64,000 nucleotides of DNA from Catenulispora sp. GP43 (GTDB lineage Bacteria > Actinomycetota > Actinomycetes > Streptomycetales > Catenulisporaceae), in contig NZ_JBGCCT010000021.1 in assembly GCF_041260665.1 (NCBI RefSeq), forward strand, positions 1 through 64,000, read 5' to 3'. Below the pieces are notes generated by a model. That model searched no databases and had not been told where the DNA came from. It saw nothing but the letters and a program-made list of their open reading frames with translations. The position numbers and the translations under genes were made by a program. Positions 53,272-62,215 of this stretch are shown here, piece after piece. The first letter of the stretch is position 1. Every line of letters begins with the position of its first letter.

Positions 53272-53781
53272 ATGTCCATGCCTGAACCGGCACCCGCGGC
53301 GATGCCGATCGACGGCCTCGACGCCCGGCTGCTCGCCCTGCTGACCGAGGAGCCGCGGATCGGCATCCTGGAGGCGTCGCGGCGGCTCGGCGTGGCCCGC
53401 GGGACCGTGCAGGCCCGCCTGGACCGGTTGCAGGCCCGGGGCGTGGTGCGCGGCTTCGGGCCGGTGATCGACCCGGCGGCGCTGGGCTACGCGGTGACCG
53501 CGTTCGCGACGCTGGAGATCCGGCAGGGCCGCGGGCAGCAGGTCCGCGAGCACCTGGCGGCGATCCCGGAGCTGTTGGAGATGCACACGATCACCGGCGC
53601 CGGCGACATGCTCTGCCGCATCGTCGCGCGGTCGAACGCGGACATGCAGCGGGTGATCGACAAGCTGGTCTCCTTCGAGGGGATCCAGCGGACCTCGACG
53701 GTGATCGCGATGGCGAACCCGGTTCCTTACCGGGTACTCCCGCTCACCGAAGCGTGCGCCACCGAGCGCTCCGAGGGGTAA
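53272..53781 (+). CDS. Lrp/AsnC family regulator
   Basis: 169 aa. N-terminal HTH (DARLLALLTEEPRIGILEASRRLGVARGTVQARLDRL, about 17-51) and C-terminal RAM/AsnC ligand domain (AVTAFATLEIRQGRGQQV, LEMHTITGAGDMLCRIVARSN). Divergent from hppD, so tyrosine catabolism is the probable target, with an aromatic amino acid or keto acid as a likely ligand (inferred). The ATG has GGAAGG before it. Confidence 0.92.
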   Translation: MSMPEPAPAAMPIDGLDARLLALLTEEPRIGILEASRRLGVARGTVQARLDRLQARGVVRGFGPVIDPAALGYAVTAFATLEIRQGRGQQVREHLAAIPELLEMHTITGAGDMLCRIVARSNADMQRVIDKLVSFEGIQRTSTVIAMANPVPYRVLPLTEACATERSEG

Positions 53782-53870
53782 GGATTGCTCCAGGGGTTTC
53801 TCAGGAGTCGCATTAGGTCACGGACGTCACGACTTGCAAAAACGGTGCTACCGAGGGTCCGGCGATCCGT

Positions 53871-53876
53871 TAGGTT
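53871..53876 (+). promoter_or_regulatory. -10 hexamer TAGGTT, leaderless start
   Basis: TAGGTT, 6 nt before the GTG of the DUF5819 gene; no ribosome binding site. Confidence 0.5.
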
Positions 53877-53882
53877 TGCTGC

Positions 53883-54584
53883 GTGTCCGCGCCCATCGAG
53901 GAACCCGCCGCGCCCGTGCCGAACCCTCCTCGACAGGCTCCCCGGCCGTGGTGGTCCCGGGCACTCCTGGGCGTCGCGACCCTCGGCATCGCGCTGCTCG
54001 CGCTCTACCACCTGGGCATCACGTTCCTGACGAACTCGCCGACGAACACGGTCAGCACGAAGTTCGCCACCCCCATCGCCAAATGGGTCTACCCGTGGTT
54101 CGAGCAGAACTGGCGGCTGTTCGCGCCGAACCCGATGTCGCAGAACTTCACGGTCGAGGCCAGGGTCTCCACCGACTGCTACAGCAGCGTCACACCCTGG
54201 TACAACCTGTCGCAGATGGACTATGACACCATCTTGCACAACCCGTTCCCGGGCCACACCGAACAGAACGAACTGCGCCGGGCCTGGACCGACGGCTACG
54301 CGGCGACCCACGACGGCTCCGACGTCTCCACCTCCGACCGCGGCGACATGATGCGGCAGTACCTGGTGAACATCGCGCTCCAGCGGATCGATCCGCGCAG
54401 CGCCAAGGACGGCGTCCCCCCGGGCAGGATAACGAACATCGAGTTCCGGGTGACCACCACCGACATCGCGCCGGCCGCGACGCCGAACCAGGTGATGCCG
54501 GCGACGGTGCACATCATCCCGTGGCGGCAGGTCTCCCCCGACGCGGTCTCCTACGGGTGCCCGAACGGGAGCGTGGCGCCGTGA
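53883..54584 (+). CDS. DUF5819 family membrane-anchored protein
   Basis: 233 aa. One membrane helix near the N-terminus (LLGVATLGIALLALYHLGI, ~28-46), then an external domain opening NTVSTKFATPIAKWVYPWFEQNWRLFAPNPMSQNFTVEARV, the family hallmark. Seems to be an obligate partner of HTTM proteins in actinobacteria. The GTG of the HTTM gene overlaps its stop as GTGA. The function is unknown. Confidence 0.85.
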   Translation: MSAPIEEPAAPVPNPPRQAPRPWWSRALLGVATLGIALLALYHLGITFLTNSPTNTVSTKFATPIAKWVYPWFEQNWRLFAPNPMSQNFTVEARVSTDCYSSVTPWYNLSQMDYDTILHNPFPGHTEQNELRRAWTDGYAATHDGSDVSTSDRGDMMRQYLVNIALQRIDPRSAKDGVPPGRITNIEFRVTTTDIAPAATPNQVMPATVHIIPWRQVSPDAVSYGCPNGSVAP

Positions 54585-55882
54585 CCTCGGACGTGAACGA
54601 CACGGATCTGGACGACACCGACGTGAACAACACGGCCGACGACACCGTCGACGCCGCCGGGAACGTCCTCGACACCGTGGAGATGGCCGTGGCGGTGGCC
54701 GCCGCCGGGCCCACGCGGTTCCGGCACCAGCCGCTGACCTGGATCGGCGCCAGGGCCCGCAATTCCTTCACGTTCCTCACGACGCACGCCATCGCGCTCT
54801 ACGGCACCGCGGTCCTGCGCATGGGCTACGGCTCGCTCTACCTGATCTTCCTGCTGCACGAGTACCCGAAGCACGACGCGCTGTGGGGCCCGAACGCGCC
54901 CTGGACCCCGGCGCTGAACCAGCAGTTCGCCAACGACCCCGGCCTGGACTGGTTCGCGGTCGACCGCTGGTGGTACACGTTCCTCGGCCACGGCGGCAAG
55001 ACCTGGTTCGAGTTCTGGTACCACGTCGCGATCCTGGTCTGCCTGCTTTTCGTGCTGGGCTGGCGGACCCGCGTCACGTCGATCTGCTTCGCGCTCACCA
55101 TCATGGCGTTCACCGGCCGCGACGTGTTCCTGACCGACGGCGGCGACAACATCATGGGGCTGATGGCCATCTACCTGGCCTTCAGCCGCTGCGGCGCGCG
55201 CTGGTCGCTGGACTCCCGGCGCCGCCGGCGCCAGGCCGCCAAGCGCGAGGCCCGCGGCATCCCCGAGTTCAGCTGGCCGGGCACCCCGGGCTGGCAGGCG
55301 GTCGCCGAGCTGGACCGGACCCGCGAGGAGATCGTCACCTTCCTGCACAACGCCGCGGTGCTGGTGATCGCGGCGCAGATCTGCGTGGTCTACGCCGCGG
55401 CCGGCCTGTACAAATCGCAGGGCTCGTACTGGCAGAACGGGACGGCGCTGTACTACACGCTGCACCTGGACTGGTTCCGGCCGTGGCCCGGACTGTCGAA
55501 CTTCTTGGCCGCCCAGAGCGTCACGATCGCGATCGTGGCGTACCTGACGGTGTTCGTGCAGATCGCGTTCCCGTTCGCGGTGTTCAGCAGGTGGCTGAAG
55601 TACCCGTGCCTGGTGATGCTGGTCGGGATGCACTTCTCGATCGCGGTCGTGATGGGGCTGCCGCTGTTCTCGGCGGCGATGATGGTCGGCGACGCGGTGT
55701 TCCTGCCGACGAGCATGTGGCTGTGGGTCGGCAGGAAGGTATGCGAACAGCTGGCGCGGCTGCCTAGGCCCGGGCTGTATCTGATTTCCAAGCGGGCGCG
55801 TCCTACTCCAACCACTCCGCAAAGTCCGGAAGGGTCCGTACTCCCCCATCAAGCACAGCCTCATAGATCAGCGTCCCATTGA
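54581..55882 (+). CDS. HTTM domain protein (vitamin K-dependent carboxylase-like)
   Basis: 433 aa. An acidic N-terminal arm (Asp/Thr repeats, 1-~45), then the HTTM domain with about seven membrane helices (ALYGTAVLRMGYGSLYLIFLL, GWRTRVTSICFALTIMAF, LVIAAQICVVYAAAGLYKSQ, QIAFPFAVFSRW, CLVMLVGMHFSIAVVMGLPLFSAAM). These proteins resemble the membrane part of vitamin-K gamma-carboxylase, but most bacterial members have no proven activity. Coupled to DUF5819 by a GTGA overlap. Its last 80 bp overlap the convergent gene. Confidence 0.87.
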   Translation: MTSDVNDTDLDDTDVNNTADDTVDAAGNVLDTVEMAVAVAAAGPTRFRHQPLTWIGARARNSFTFLTTHAIALYGTAVLRMGYGSLYLIFLLHEYPKHDALWGPNAPWTPALNQQFANDPGLDWFAVDRWWYTFLGHGGKTWFEFWYHVAILVCLLFVLGWRTRVTSICFALTIMAFTGRDVFLTDGGDNIMGLMAIYLAFSRCGARWSLDSRRRRRQAAKREARGIPEFSWPGTPGWQAVAELDRTREEIVTFLHNAAVLVIAAQICVVYAAAGLYKSQGSYWQNGTALYYTLHLDWFRPWPGLSNFLAAQSVTIAIVAYLTVFVQIAFPFAVFSRWLKYPCLVMLVGMHFSIAVVMGLPLFSAAMMVGDAVFLPTSMWLWVGRKVCEQLARLPRPGLYLISKRARPTPTTPQSPEGSVLPHQAQPHRSASH

Positions 55883-56411
55883 CCGTCCGGCCGTATTCGG
55901 GGCGCGGCGTCCACTCCTCCTTGATGCGCAGGATGGCGGCGCGGGTCTCGTCGGTCAGGCGCGGGAGCAGCGTGCGCAGGTGCGCCAGGTCCGGCTGCCG
56001 CTCGGGCTGGTCGACGAACCACAGGTCCAGACTCCAGTCCCGGGGCCGCGCCGAGCGGTAGCGCACCTGGAGGAACAGGCCGTCGGGGTACTTGTCGGGC
56101 TCGGTGTTCCAGGCGCCGGTGTCGTTGCGGAAGGTCACCTGCCGTACCCGCTCGTGCCGCGCGATTTTGGTCGCCAGCTGCGCCACGGCGTCGAAGGCCG
56201 GCAGGTCCAGGCGGGCACACGCGGTGGTCACGTCGATGTCCGGCTTCACCATCACACCGAGCGCGGAGCTGCCGGTCCGGATCGGATCGCCGACCGCCTC
56301 CAGCCCGGCCTCCAGGTCCAGATCGTCGAGGACCGCCTCCGCTTCGCCCTGCAGGAGTCGCTGCCGCCGGAACAGTTCGTCGTCGATGCCCATCCTTCGA
56401 GTATCGTCCAC
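55803..56411 (-). CDS. Nucleotidyltransferase-fold protein
   Basis: 202 aa. GDPIRTGSSALGVMVKPDIDV (41-61) has the GS...DxD core of minimal or GrpB-like nucleotidyltransferases. FRNDTGAW, VRYRSARPRDWSLDLWFVDQ and IKEEWTPRPEYGRT follow. The substrate is unknown; aminoglycoside or tRNA-related roles cannot be told apart. The start is a GTG at 56411 or an ATG at 56393 (GAAGG too close). Its end overlaps the HTTM gene, and its start is 20 bp from divergent iclR. Confidence 0.72.
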   Translation of the reverse strand: MDDTRRMGIDDELFRRQRLLQGEAEAVLDDLDLEAGLEAVGDPIRTGSSALGVMVKPDIDVTTACARLDLPAFDAVAQLATKIARHERVRQVTFRNDTGAWNTEPDKYPDGLFLQVRYRSARPRDWSLDLWFVDQPERQPDLAHLRTLLPRLTDETRAAILRIKEEWTPRPEYGRTVNGTLIYEAVLDGGVRTLPDFAEWLE

Positions 56412-56419
56412 GCACGATC

Positions 56420-56425
56420 TAAGCT
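56420..56425 (+). promoter_or_regulatory. -10 hexamer TAAGCT, leaderless iclR start
   Basis: TAAGCT, 6 nt before the ATG at 56432, in a 20-bp divergent gap. Confidence 0.5.
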
Positions 56426-56431
56426 GCGGCT

Positions 56432-57118
56432 ATGACCCGCACCGATCCCGCACCGGAACCGGAGACCAGCCAGACTCTGGACCGGGGGATCCGCGTGCTC
56501 ACCGCACTCGCCGACGCCACCGCCGGCCTGACGGTCGCCCAACTGGCCGAACGCGTCGGCGCCCCCCGCACCGCCGGCTACCGCCTGGTCGCCACCCTGG
56601 AGGCGCACGGCCTGGCCCGCCGCGACCCGGACGGCCGCGTGCACCTCGGCGTGGGCGTACTGCGGCTGGCGGCGCGCGTGCACCCGCTGCTGCGCGAGGC
56701 CGCGACCCCGCCCCTGCGCCGGCTGGCCGAAGCCGTGGGAGCCACCGCGCACCTGACGGTCGCCGAGGGACCGGACGCGCTGGCGATCGCGGTGGTGGAG
56801 CCGACCTGGACCGACTACCACATGGCCTACCGCGTGGGATCACGCCACCGGCTGGCCCAGGGCGCGGCGGGCAAGGCGATCCTGCTGGGCCGCTCCAGGG
56901 CCGGGCGGCCGCCCTCGGCATCCAAGGACCCTGCGACGCTCTACACGGTGAGCGAGGGCGAACTCCAGCCGGGCGCGCACGGCATCGCGGCGCCGATCCG
57001 GGAGGTGCCGGGGCTGGAGGCGAGCGTCGGGGTGGTGTCGTTCGCGCCGTTGGACACCGGGGCGGTCGCGCCGCGGGTGATCCAGGCCGCGGCGGAGATC
57101 TCGGCGGCTTTGAAGTAG
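56432..57118 (+). CDS. IclR family transcriptional regulator
   Basis: 228 aa. Winged helix at ~15-75 (SQTLDRGIRVLTALADATAGLTVAQLAERVGAPRTAGYRLVATL) and the GAF-like effector domain (LTVAEGPDALAIAVVEP, GSRHRLAQGAAGKAILLG, GIAAPIREVPGLEASVGVVSF). Slightly short for the family (~250). Targets are unclear; the only divergent gene is the nucleotidyltransferase. The ligand is unknown. Confidence 0.9.
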   Translation: MTRTDPAPEPETSQTLDRGIRVLTALADATAGLTVAQLAERVGAPRTAGYRLVATLEAHGLARRDPDGRVHLGVGVLRLAARVHPLLREAATPPLRRLAEAVGATAHLTVAEGPDALAIAVVEPTWTDYHMAYRVGSRHRLAQGAAGKAILLGRSRAGRPPSASKDPATLYTVSEGELQPGAHGIAAPIREVPGLEASVGVVSFAPLDTGAVAPRVIQAAAEISAALK

Positions 57119-57156
57119 GGCGTGGGCGGCGCCACCCCTCAGCGCGGCGTCACCCC

Positions 57157-57633
57157 TCAGCGCGGCGTCAGCTCGAAGACCCGCAACTCCCGCCCGCTGC
57201 GCTCGGTGTACACATCGAAGTTGGGCCAGGTCGTGGTCAGCACCGGCCAGATCGCCGTCCGCTCCTCGCCCTCCAGCAGTCGGGCCGTGACCGGGATCTT
57301 CTTGCCCTTCACCGTCAGCGTCGCCTCCGGGTTCGCCATCAGGTTCAGCGTCCACACCGGGTGGTGCTCCTGGCCCCAGTTCGAGCCGGTGAGGTAGTAC
57401 TTGCCCTCGTGCCCGACGTAGAGCAGCGGCACGGAGCGCTCCTTGCCGGTCTTGCGGCCGACCGTGGTGAGCAGCAGTCCGGTCAGGCCGGAGGGGGTCA
57501 TGGCGCCGACGCGGCCGCGGCTCATTTTGTACAGGACGCGGTCCACGCGCGGGATCGTGTGCTTCCCGACCGCCACGAACCAGGGCTGGCGGGCGAGGGC
57601 CTGGGCCGTGTTCTTCAGTGCCTTGGGCGTCAT
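57157..57633 (-). CDS. F420-dependent nitroreductase-family (DDN) protein
   Basis: 158 aa. GLLLTTVGRKTGKERSVPLLYVGHEGKYYLTGSNWGQEHHPVWTLNLMANPEATLTVKGKKIPV is the characteristic block of the deazaflavin-dependent nitroreductase/FDOR-A split barrel, which binds coenzyme F420 through the Arg/Lys cluster. It reduces quinones or other acceptors; the substrate here is unknown. Its ATG overlaps the stop of the araC gene (ATGA). Confidence 0.88.
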   Translation of the reverse strand: MTPKALKNTAQALARQPWFVAVGKHTIPRVDRVLYKMSRGRVGAMTPSGLTGLLLTTVGRKTGKERSVPLLYVGHEGKYYLTGSNWGQEHHPVWTLNLMANPEATLTVKGKKIPVTARLLEGEERTAIWPVLTTTWPNFDVYTERSGRELRVFELTPR

Positions 57634-58406
57634 GGCGCGGAGTATGGCAGCTGACGTGCCATCAGAGAAGGTCCTGAGCGATAGCGTCCCGGCGTCGTCC
57701 CCAGGGCCTTGCGGAACGTCTCGATGAACGCGCTCGGTGTCGCGAACCCGCACGCGGCCGCCACCGTCGTGACCGCCTCGCCGGTCGCGAGCAGCGCCAG
57801 CGCGTGCTGCAACCGCAGCTGCGTGCGCCACTGCGGGAAGGTCATGCCGGTCTCGGCGCGGAACAGGCGGCTCAGGGTGCGTTCGGCGGCGCCGGCCTCG
57901 CGGCCGAGGGCGGCCAGGGTGCGGTCGTCCGCCGGGTGGTCGGCGAGGGCGCGGGCGATCGTGGCCAGGCGGTCGTCGTGCGGCCAGGGCAGGCACAGCG
58001 GCAGTTCGTCGACGGTGCGCAGGCGGTCCAGCGCCACCTGTTCCAGGTTCCGGCGCTGCCGCGGGCCCGGGTCCTCGGTGGTGAGCGCGGTGATCACCTC
58101 GCGCAGCAGCGGGTCCACCGCCAGGACGGTCGGGCGGTCCAGGTGCAGGGGGTTGGTCGCGGCCGGGAAGATCAGGGTCCGCATCTCGGTGGGGCCGTGC
58201 GCCCGGTGCGCGTGCGGGACGGCGGCCGGGATCCACGCGGCCCGGTGCGGCGGCACCATCCACACCCCGGCCGACGTGGCGACCTCCAGCATCCCGCGCA
58301 GCGGGTAGACAAGCTGGTTCACGTCGTGGTGGTGGCGCTCCACCTGCTCGCCGGGCAGCAGCGGGTGCCGCGTGGGGCCGGTGAGGATCAGGCGTTTTCC
58401 CGACAT
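57630..58406 (-). CDS. AraC family transcriptional regulator
   Basis: 258 aa from the ATG at 58406. N-terminal cupin (VERHHHDVNQLVYPLRGMLEV, VPPHRAAWIPAAVPHAHRA, about 25-75) and C-terminal double HTH (RTLAALGREAGAAERTLSRLFRAETGMTFPQWRTQLRLQHALALL, then VAAACGFATPSAFIETFRKALGTTPGRYR). No ribosome binding site; TATCCT lies 8 nt before the ATG. Coupled to the nitroreductase gene and divergent from an MFS transporter, which is the probable target. Confidence 0.92.
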   Translation of the reverse strand: MSGKRLILTGPTRHPLLPGEQVERHHHDVNQLVYPLRGMLEVATSAGVWMVPPHRAAWIPAAVPHAHRAHGPTEMRTLIFPAATNPLHLDRPTVLAVDPLLREVITALTTEDPGPRQRRNLEQVALDRLRTVDELPLCLPWPHDDRLATIARALADHPADDRTLAALGREAGAAERTLSRLFRAETGMTFPQWRTQLRLQHALALLATGEAVTTVAAACGFATPSAFIETFRKALGTTPGRYRSGPSLMARQLPYSAP

Positions 58407-58414
58407 CAATCGGC

Positions 58415-58420
58415 AGGATA
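58415..58420 (-). promoter_or_regulatory. -10 hexamer TATCCT, leaderless araC start
   Basis: TATCCT, 8 nt before the araC ATG. Lies within the 55-bp divergent gap to the MFS gene. Confidence 0.5.
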
Positions 58421-58461
58421 TCGAAAGCCGGACAGGGGCGCGCGGCGCGATCGTGGACACC

Positions 58462-59640
58462 ATGAGCCTGATCAGCGGCCCGAGCCGGGTCCGTCGCGCG
58501 GATCCGCCAAGCCCACCCCGCAATCGCATGACCCTCTGGGGCGCGGCGCACGCCATCGACGACATGTACCAGGGCCTCGTCCCGGCCAGCGTCCCCTACT
58601 TCGTCCTGGAACGGCACTACAGCTACCTGGCCGCCTCCGGCCTCACCCTGGCCGCGACGCTCGGCAGCGCGCTCCCGCAGCCGGCCGTCGGGCTGGCCGT
58701 GGACCGCTGGCGGCTGCCCCGGCTGGCGGCGGTCGGCGTCGCGGTGGCCGGCACCGGGCTGGGCCTGTCGGGCCTGGCCGGGCCGTACGCGCTGGTCTGG
58801 CTCTGCATCCTGGTATCAGGGCTCGGAGTCGCGATGTTCCACCCGGCCGCCGGCCGCTCGGCCCGCGAGGCCGCCGGGGACAGCGCGGCCGCCATGAGCG
58901 TCTTCGCCGCCGGCGGCAGCGTCGGCTTCTTCCTGGCCCCGGTGCTCGCGACCCCGGCCCTGGACGCGTGGGGCGTGGACGCGACGGCCCTGTTCATCCC
59001 GCCGGCCTGGCTCATCGCCCTGGTCCTGCTCAGGAATCGCCCCGCGGGCACGGCGCACCACACCCGGACGGCCACCGGCGAAGACCGCTGGCGACCCTTC
59101 GCCGCGCTGACCGGCATCGAGGTGGTCCGCTCGGCGGCGTTCTTCGGCATCAACACCTTCATCGAGCTCTACTGGCTCAACCACCTGCACGCCTCGCGCA
59201 CCCTCGCCGGAGCGGCACTGGCCTGCTTCCTCGTCGGCGGCGTCGTCGGCACGCTGCTCGGCGGACGCATCGCCGACCGCGTCGGCATGGTGCGCACCGT
59301 GCAACTCGGCGGCGCCCTGACCGTCCCGATGCTGCTGGCGCTGCGCTTCTGCCCGGGTGCCGTCGCCCCGCTGGCGTTCGCCGTCCTGACCGGGCTCGCG
59401 CTCAACATCCCGTTCGCCGTCCTGGTGAAACTCGGCCAGGACTACCTCCCGGGACGCCCCGGCACCGCGGCCGGCGTCACGCTCGGCCTGGGCGTCAGCG
59501 CCGGCGGCCTGATGGCGCCGGTGTTCGGTCTGATCGCCGAACGCCATGGGCCACAAGGGGTGCTGACGGTGCTGTGCGCGGTCCCCGTCGCCGGACTCGT
59601 CCTCGGCCTGCTGCTGCGCGAGCCCGAAGCGCGCCGATGA
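58462..59640 (+). CDS. MFS transporter
   Basis: 392 aa from the ATG at 58462; a GTG three codons earlier is possible. About twelve membrane helices. The loop motif DRWRLPRLAAVG between helices 2 and 3 and GGRIADRVGMVRTVQ between 8 and 9 are MFS motif A. RSAAFFGINTFIELYWLNHLHASRT resembles the Fsr (fosmidomycin resistance) branch. Probably an efflux pump controlled by the divergent AraC regulator; the substrate is unproven. Confidence 0.87.
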   Translation: MSLISGPSRVRRADPPSPPRNRMTLWGAAHAIDDMYQGLVPASVPYFVLERHYSYLAASGLTLAATLGSALPQPAVGLAVDRWRLPRLAAVGVAVAGTGLGLSGLAGPYALVWLCILVSGLGVAMFHPAAGRSAREAAGDSAAAMSVFAAGGSVGFFLAPVLATPALDAWGVDATALFIPPAWLIALVLLRNRPAGTAHHTRTATGEDRWRPFAALTGIEVVRSAAFFGINTFIELYWLNHLHASRTLAGAALACFLVGGVVGTLLGGRIADRVGMVRTVQLGGALTVPMLLALRFCPGAVAPLAFAVLTGLALNIPFAVLVKLGQDYLPGRPGTAAGVTLGLGVSAGGLMAPVFGLIAERHGPQGVLTVLCAVPVAGLVLGLLLREPEARR

Positions 59641-59653
59641 GGCTGTCGGGTCC

Positions 59654-60334
59654 GTGGTGTTCACTGAGCACGTGACCGTCCAGGACCTGACAGCCCGACT
59701 CCCCGAGCCCGCCGCGCTGCGAGCCGCCTGCCGCGCCTTCGGCGTGCTCGATGCCGTCTTCGACATCGAGTACGCGAAGTACCACTTCACCGCCGCGTGG
59801 CAGGAGGGCGTCGACCTCGCCTCCATGGACAACGGCGGCGGCGACTGCTGGAACATCGTCTTCGAGCCGGCCGGCGTCTTCCTCCACGGCTTCGACCACG
59901 AGTCGGAAGCGACCCCCTGGCGCGACGAACCCCGCGCGCACTGGCCCGGCCTGCTCGACGGGCTCCCGGCATCGCTGGCGCATTGGGCTGAGAAAGAGGA
60001 GTTCCAGTTCGAGGGCTTCTTCGACGCGACCGTGTGCATCTGGCGCGAGACCGGCGACACCGCCTGGCGCTGCGGACCGGTCGAGTTCGACGGCGACGCC
60101 TCATCGGACGACGGCTCGGGGTGGTTGTTCAACGCCGTCGTCGAAGGCAGCGTCGACTCCTACCTCGATCACGCCAAGTACTACTTCGAGCGGGAGATCG
60201 ACGGGGAGGCTGTGCGGGCGGTCCTGGCCGGTGAGGCGCTGACGGCGGAGCTGGTTCGAGCGCTGAATGCGGATGCCGACTTCACGAAGGTGGCGAAGGT
60301 CGCGAGTCTGGCGGGGTATCCCGTGGCGGGCTAG
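59654..60334 (+). CDS. Hypothetical protein
   Basis: 226 aa, acidic, cytoplasmic, Trp/Phe-rich. Not recognised. Visible blocks: FDIEYAKYHFTAAWQEGVDLASMDNGGGDCWNIVF (~36-70), the internally similar WRDEPRAHWPGLLDGLPASL and FEGFFDATVCIWRETGD, and a helical C-terminus. The start may be GTG 59654 or GTG 59672. It is 13 bp downstream of the MFS gene and could be co-transcribed. It overlaps the convergent helicase gene by 4 bp. Confidence 0.65.
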   Translation: MVFTEHVTVQDLTARLPEPAALRAACRAFGVLDAVFDIEYAKYHFTAAWQEGVDLASMDNGGGDCWNIVFEPAGVFLHGFDHESEATPWRDEPRAHWPGLLDGLPASLAHWAEKEEFQFEGFFDATVCIWRETGDTAWRCGPVEFDGDASSDDGSGWLFNAVVEGSVDSYLDHAKYYFEREIDGEAVRAVLAGEALTAELVRALNADADFTKVAKVASLAGYPVAG

Positions 60335-62130
60335 TTCCCACCCTCGGCAGCCCACCGCCGCACCATGTCGATCCGCTTCTGCAACTGCGTCGCCGTCGCC
60401 TGCGCCACCGCCGGGCCGCCGCACATGCGCCGCAGATCGCCGTGGATCGTGCCGTGCGGCTTGCCGGTCTTGTGGTGCCACGCGCCGACCAGCCCCTGCA
60501 GCTCCTTGCGGAGCTCCAGCAACTGCTTGCGGGTCATCACCGGACGCTCTTCCGCGCCGACGATCGCCTCGGCCTGCGAACGCAGCAGGGCCTTCTTGCG
60601 CGCGCTGCTCAAGTGCATCTGCTGGCGCTTCGCCAACAGCACCTTGATATGCTCGGGCTCCAGCAGTCCCGGCAGCCCCAGGTACTCCGCTTCCTCGCGC
60701 GATCCGGGGTCCGCGGGGAGGCCGAACTCGGCGCCGTCGTACAGGACCCGGTCGAATTCGGCCTCTGAGTTCAACGCCTGGAAGGTGAAGAGCTCCTCCT
60801 CGTAGCCCTGCTCCTTCTCGGTGCGGTTGGCCTCGGCGAGCAGCGCCTCCTCCTCGCCCCAGACGTCCTCGGTCGTGGTGGCCTGGGTCGGCTTGTCCAG
60901 GGCGTGGTCGCGCTGCTTCTCCATCTCGTTCGCGAACTCGAGGAGCATCGGGATCGAGGGGACGAAGACCGACGCGGTCTCGCCGTGGCGGCGCGCGCGC
61001 ACGAAGCGGCCGACCGCCTGGGCGAAGAACAGCGGCGTGGAGATGCCCGTGGCGTAGACGCCGACCGCCAGGCGCGGGACGTCGACGCCCTCGGACACCA
61101 TGCGGACCGCGACCATCCAGCGGTCGTCGTTGTTCGAGAACTCGGTGATGTTCGCCGAGGCCGAGGGGTCGTCCGACACCACGACCGTCGGCCGCTGGCC
61201 GGTGATGTCCTTGAGTATGTCGGCGTAGGCGCGGGCCGCGCCCTGGTCGGTGGCGATGACCAGACCGCCGGCGTCCGGGATGCCGCGCCGCACCTCGCGC
61301 AGGCGCCGGTCGGCGGCCCGCAGCACCTGCGGCATCCAGTCGCCGGCCGGGTCCAGCGCGGTGCGCCAGGCCTGCTTCACCGCGTCGTTCGTCATGGGCT
61401 CGTTGAGCTGCATGGCGATCTCGTCGCCGGCCTTGGTGCGCCAGCGCATCCGGCCGGCGTAGGACATGAACACCACCGGGCGCACGACACCGTCGGCCAG
61501 CGCCGAGCCGTAGCCGTACGAGTAGTCCGCGATACTGCGGCGGATGCCCTCGTTGTCCGGCGCGTAGGTCACGAACGGGATCGGGTTCGTGTCCGACCGG
61601 AACGGCGTCCCGGTCAGCGCCAGGCGGCGCGTCGCCGGCTCGAACGCCTCGTAGGCCGCCTCACCCCAGGACTTGGAGTCGCCGGCGTGGTGGATCTCGT
61701 CCAGGATCACCAGGGTCCTGCGACCCTCGACGCGGTTCCGGTGCAGCATCGGATGCGCGGCCACACCGGCATAGGTCACCGCGATACCCTGGTAGTCCCG
61801 CGAGGTGCCGCCGGCCACGCCGCTGTAGTTGGGGTCGATCTTTATCCCGACCCGGTGCGCCGCCTCAGCCCACTGCGTCTTCAGGTGCTCGGTCGGCGCC
61901 ACGATCGTGATGGTGTTCACCACATGCCGGTCCAGCAGCTCCGTGGCGATCCGCAGCGCGAAGGTGGTCTTGCCGGCGCCGGGCGTGGCGACCGCGAGGA
62001 AGTCCCGCGGCTCGCGGGTCATGTACTCGTCCAGGGCCGCCTGCTGCCAGGCCCGCAGGCGGTTCGCGGTGCCGCGCGCGGCGCGGTCGGGGTAGGACGG
62101 GGACAGATGGGAGGCCGCCGAGATGCTCAC
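60331..62130 (-). CDS. SF2 DEAD/DEAH-type helicase
   Basis: 599 aa from a GTG with GAGGAGGAACC before it. Helicase core: LRAWQQAALDEYM Q-like motif, Walker A ATPGAGKTT (about 48-56), VAPTEHLKTQW (Ia), DEIHHAG (II), LTGTPFRSD (III), and in the second half MVSEGVDVPRLAVGVYAT (V) and QAVGRFVRAR (VI). The C-terminal ~170 residues are helical and end in GDLRRMCGGPAVAQATATQLQKRID. It resembles type III restriction and RadD-like helicases, but no methylase or nuclease partner is nearby, so DNA repair is as likely as defence. Confidence 0.9.
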   Translation of the reverse strand: MSISAASHLSPSYPDRAARGTANRLRAWQQAALDEYMTREPRDFLAVATPGAGKTTFALRIATELLDRHVVNTITIVAPTEHLKTQWAEAAHRVGIKIDPNYSGVAGGTSRDYQGIAVTYAGVAAHPMLHRNRVEGRRTLVILDEIHHAGDSKSWGEAAYEAFEPATRRLALTGTPFRSDTNPIPFVTYAPDNEGIRRSIADYSYGYGSALADGVVRPVVFMSYAGRMRWRTKAGDEIAMQLNEPMTNDAVKQAWRTALDPAGDWMPQVLRAADRRLREVRRGIPDAGGLVIATDQGAARAYADILKDITGQRPTVVVSDDPSASANITEFSNNDDRWMVAVRMVSEGVDVPRLAVGVYATGISTPLFFAQAVGRFVRARRHGETASVFVPSIPMLLEFANEMEKQRDHALDKPTQATTTEDVWGEEEALLAEANRTEKEQGYEEELFTFQALNSEAEFDRVLYDGAEFGLPADPGSREEAEYLGLPGLLEPEHIKVLLAKRQQMHLSSARKKALLRSQAEAIVGAEERPVMTRKQLLELRKELQGLVGAWHHKTGKPHGTIHGDLRRMCGGPAVAQATATQLQKRIDMVRRWAAEGGN

Positions 62131-62215
62131 GGTTCCTCCTCTTGTTCCACCCGCTTGTTGTGCCGTCTCACGTTTTCGAACGCGCGATCCGTAAGGACCG
62201 ACCCCCGAGAGTACC

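Noticed and set aside
60331-62130. Helicase as part of a phage-defence island
   Set aside because: Neighbours are ordinary metabolic and regulatory genes, with no nuclease or methylase partner; composition matches the rest of the window.
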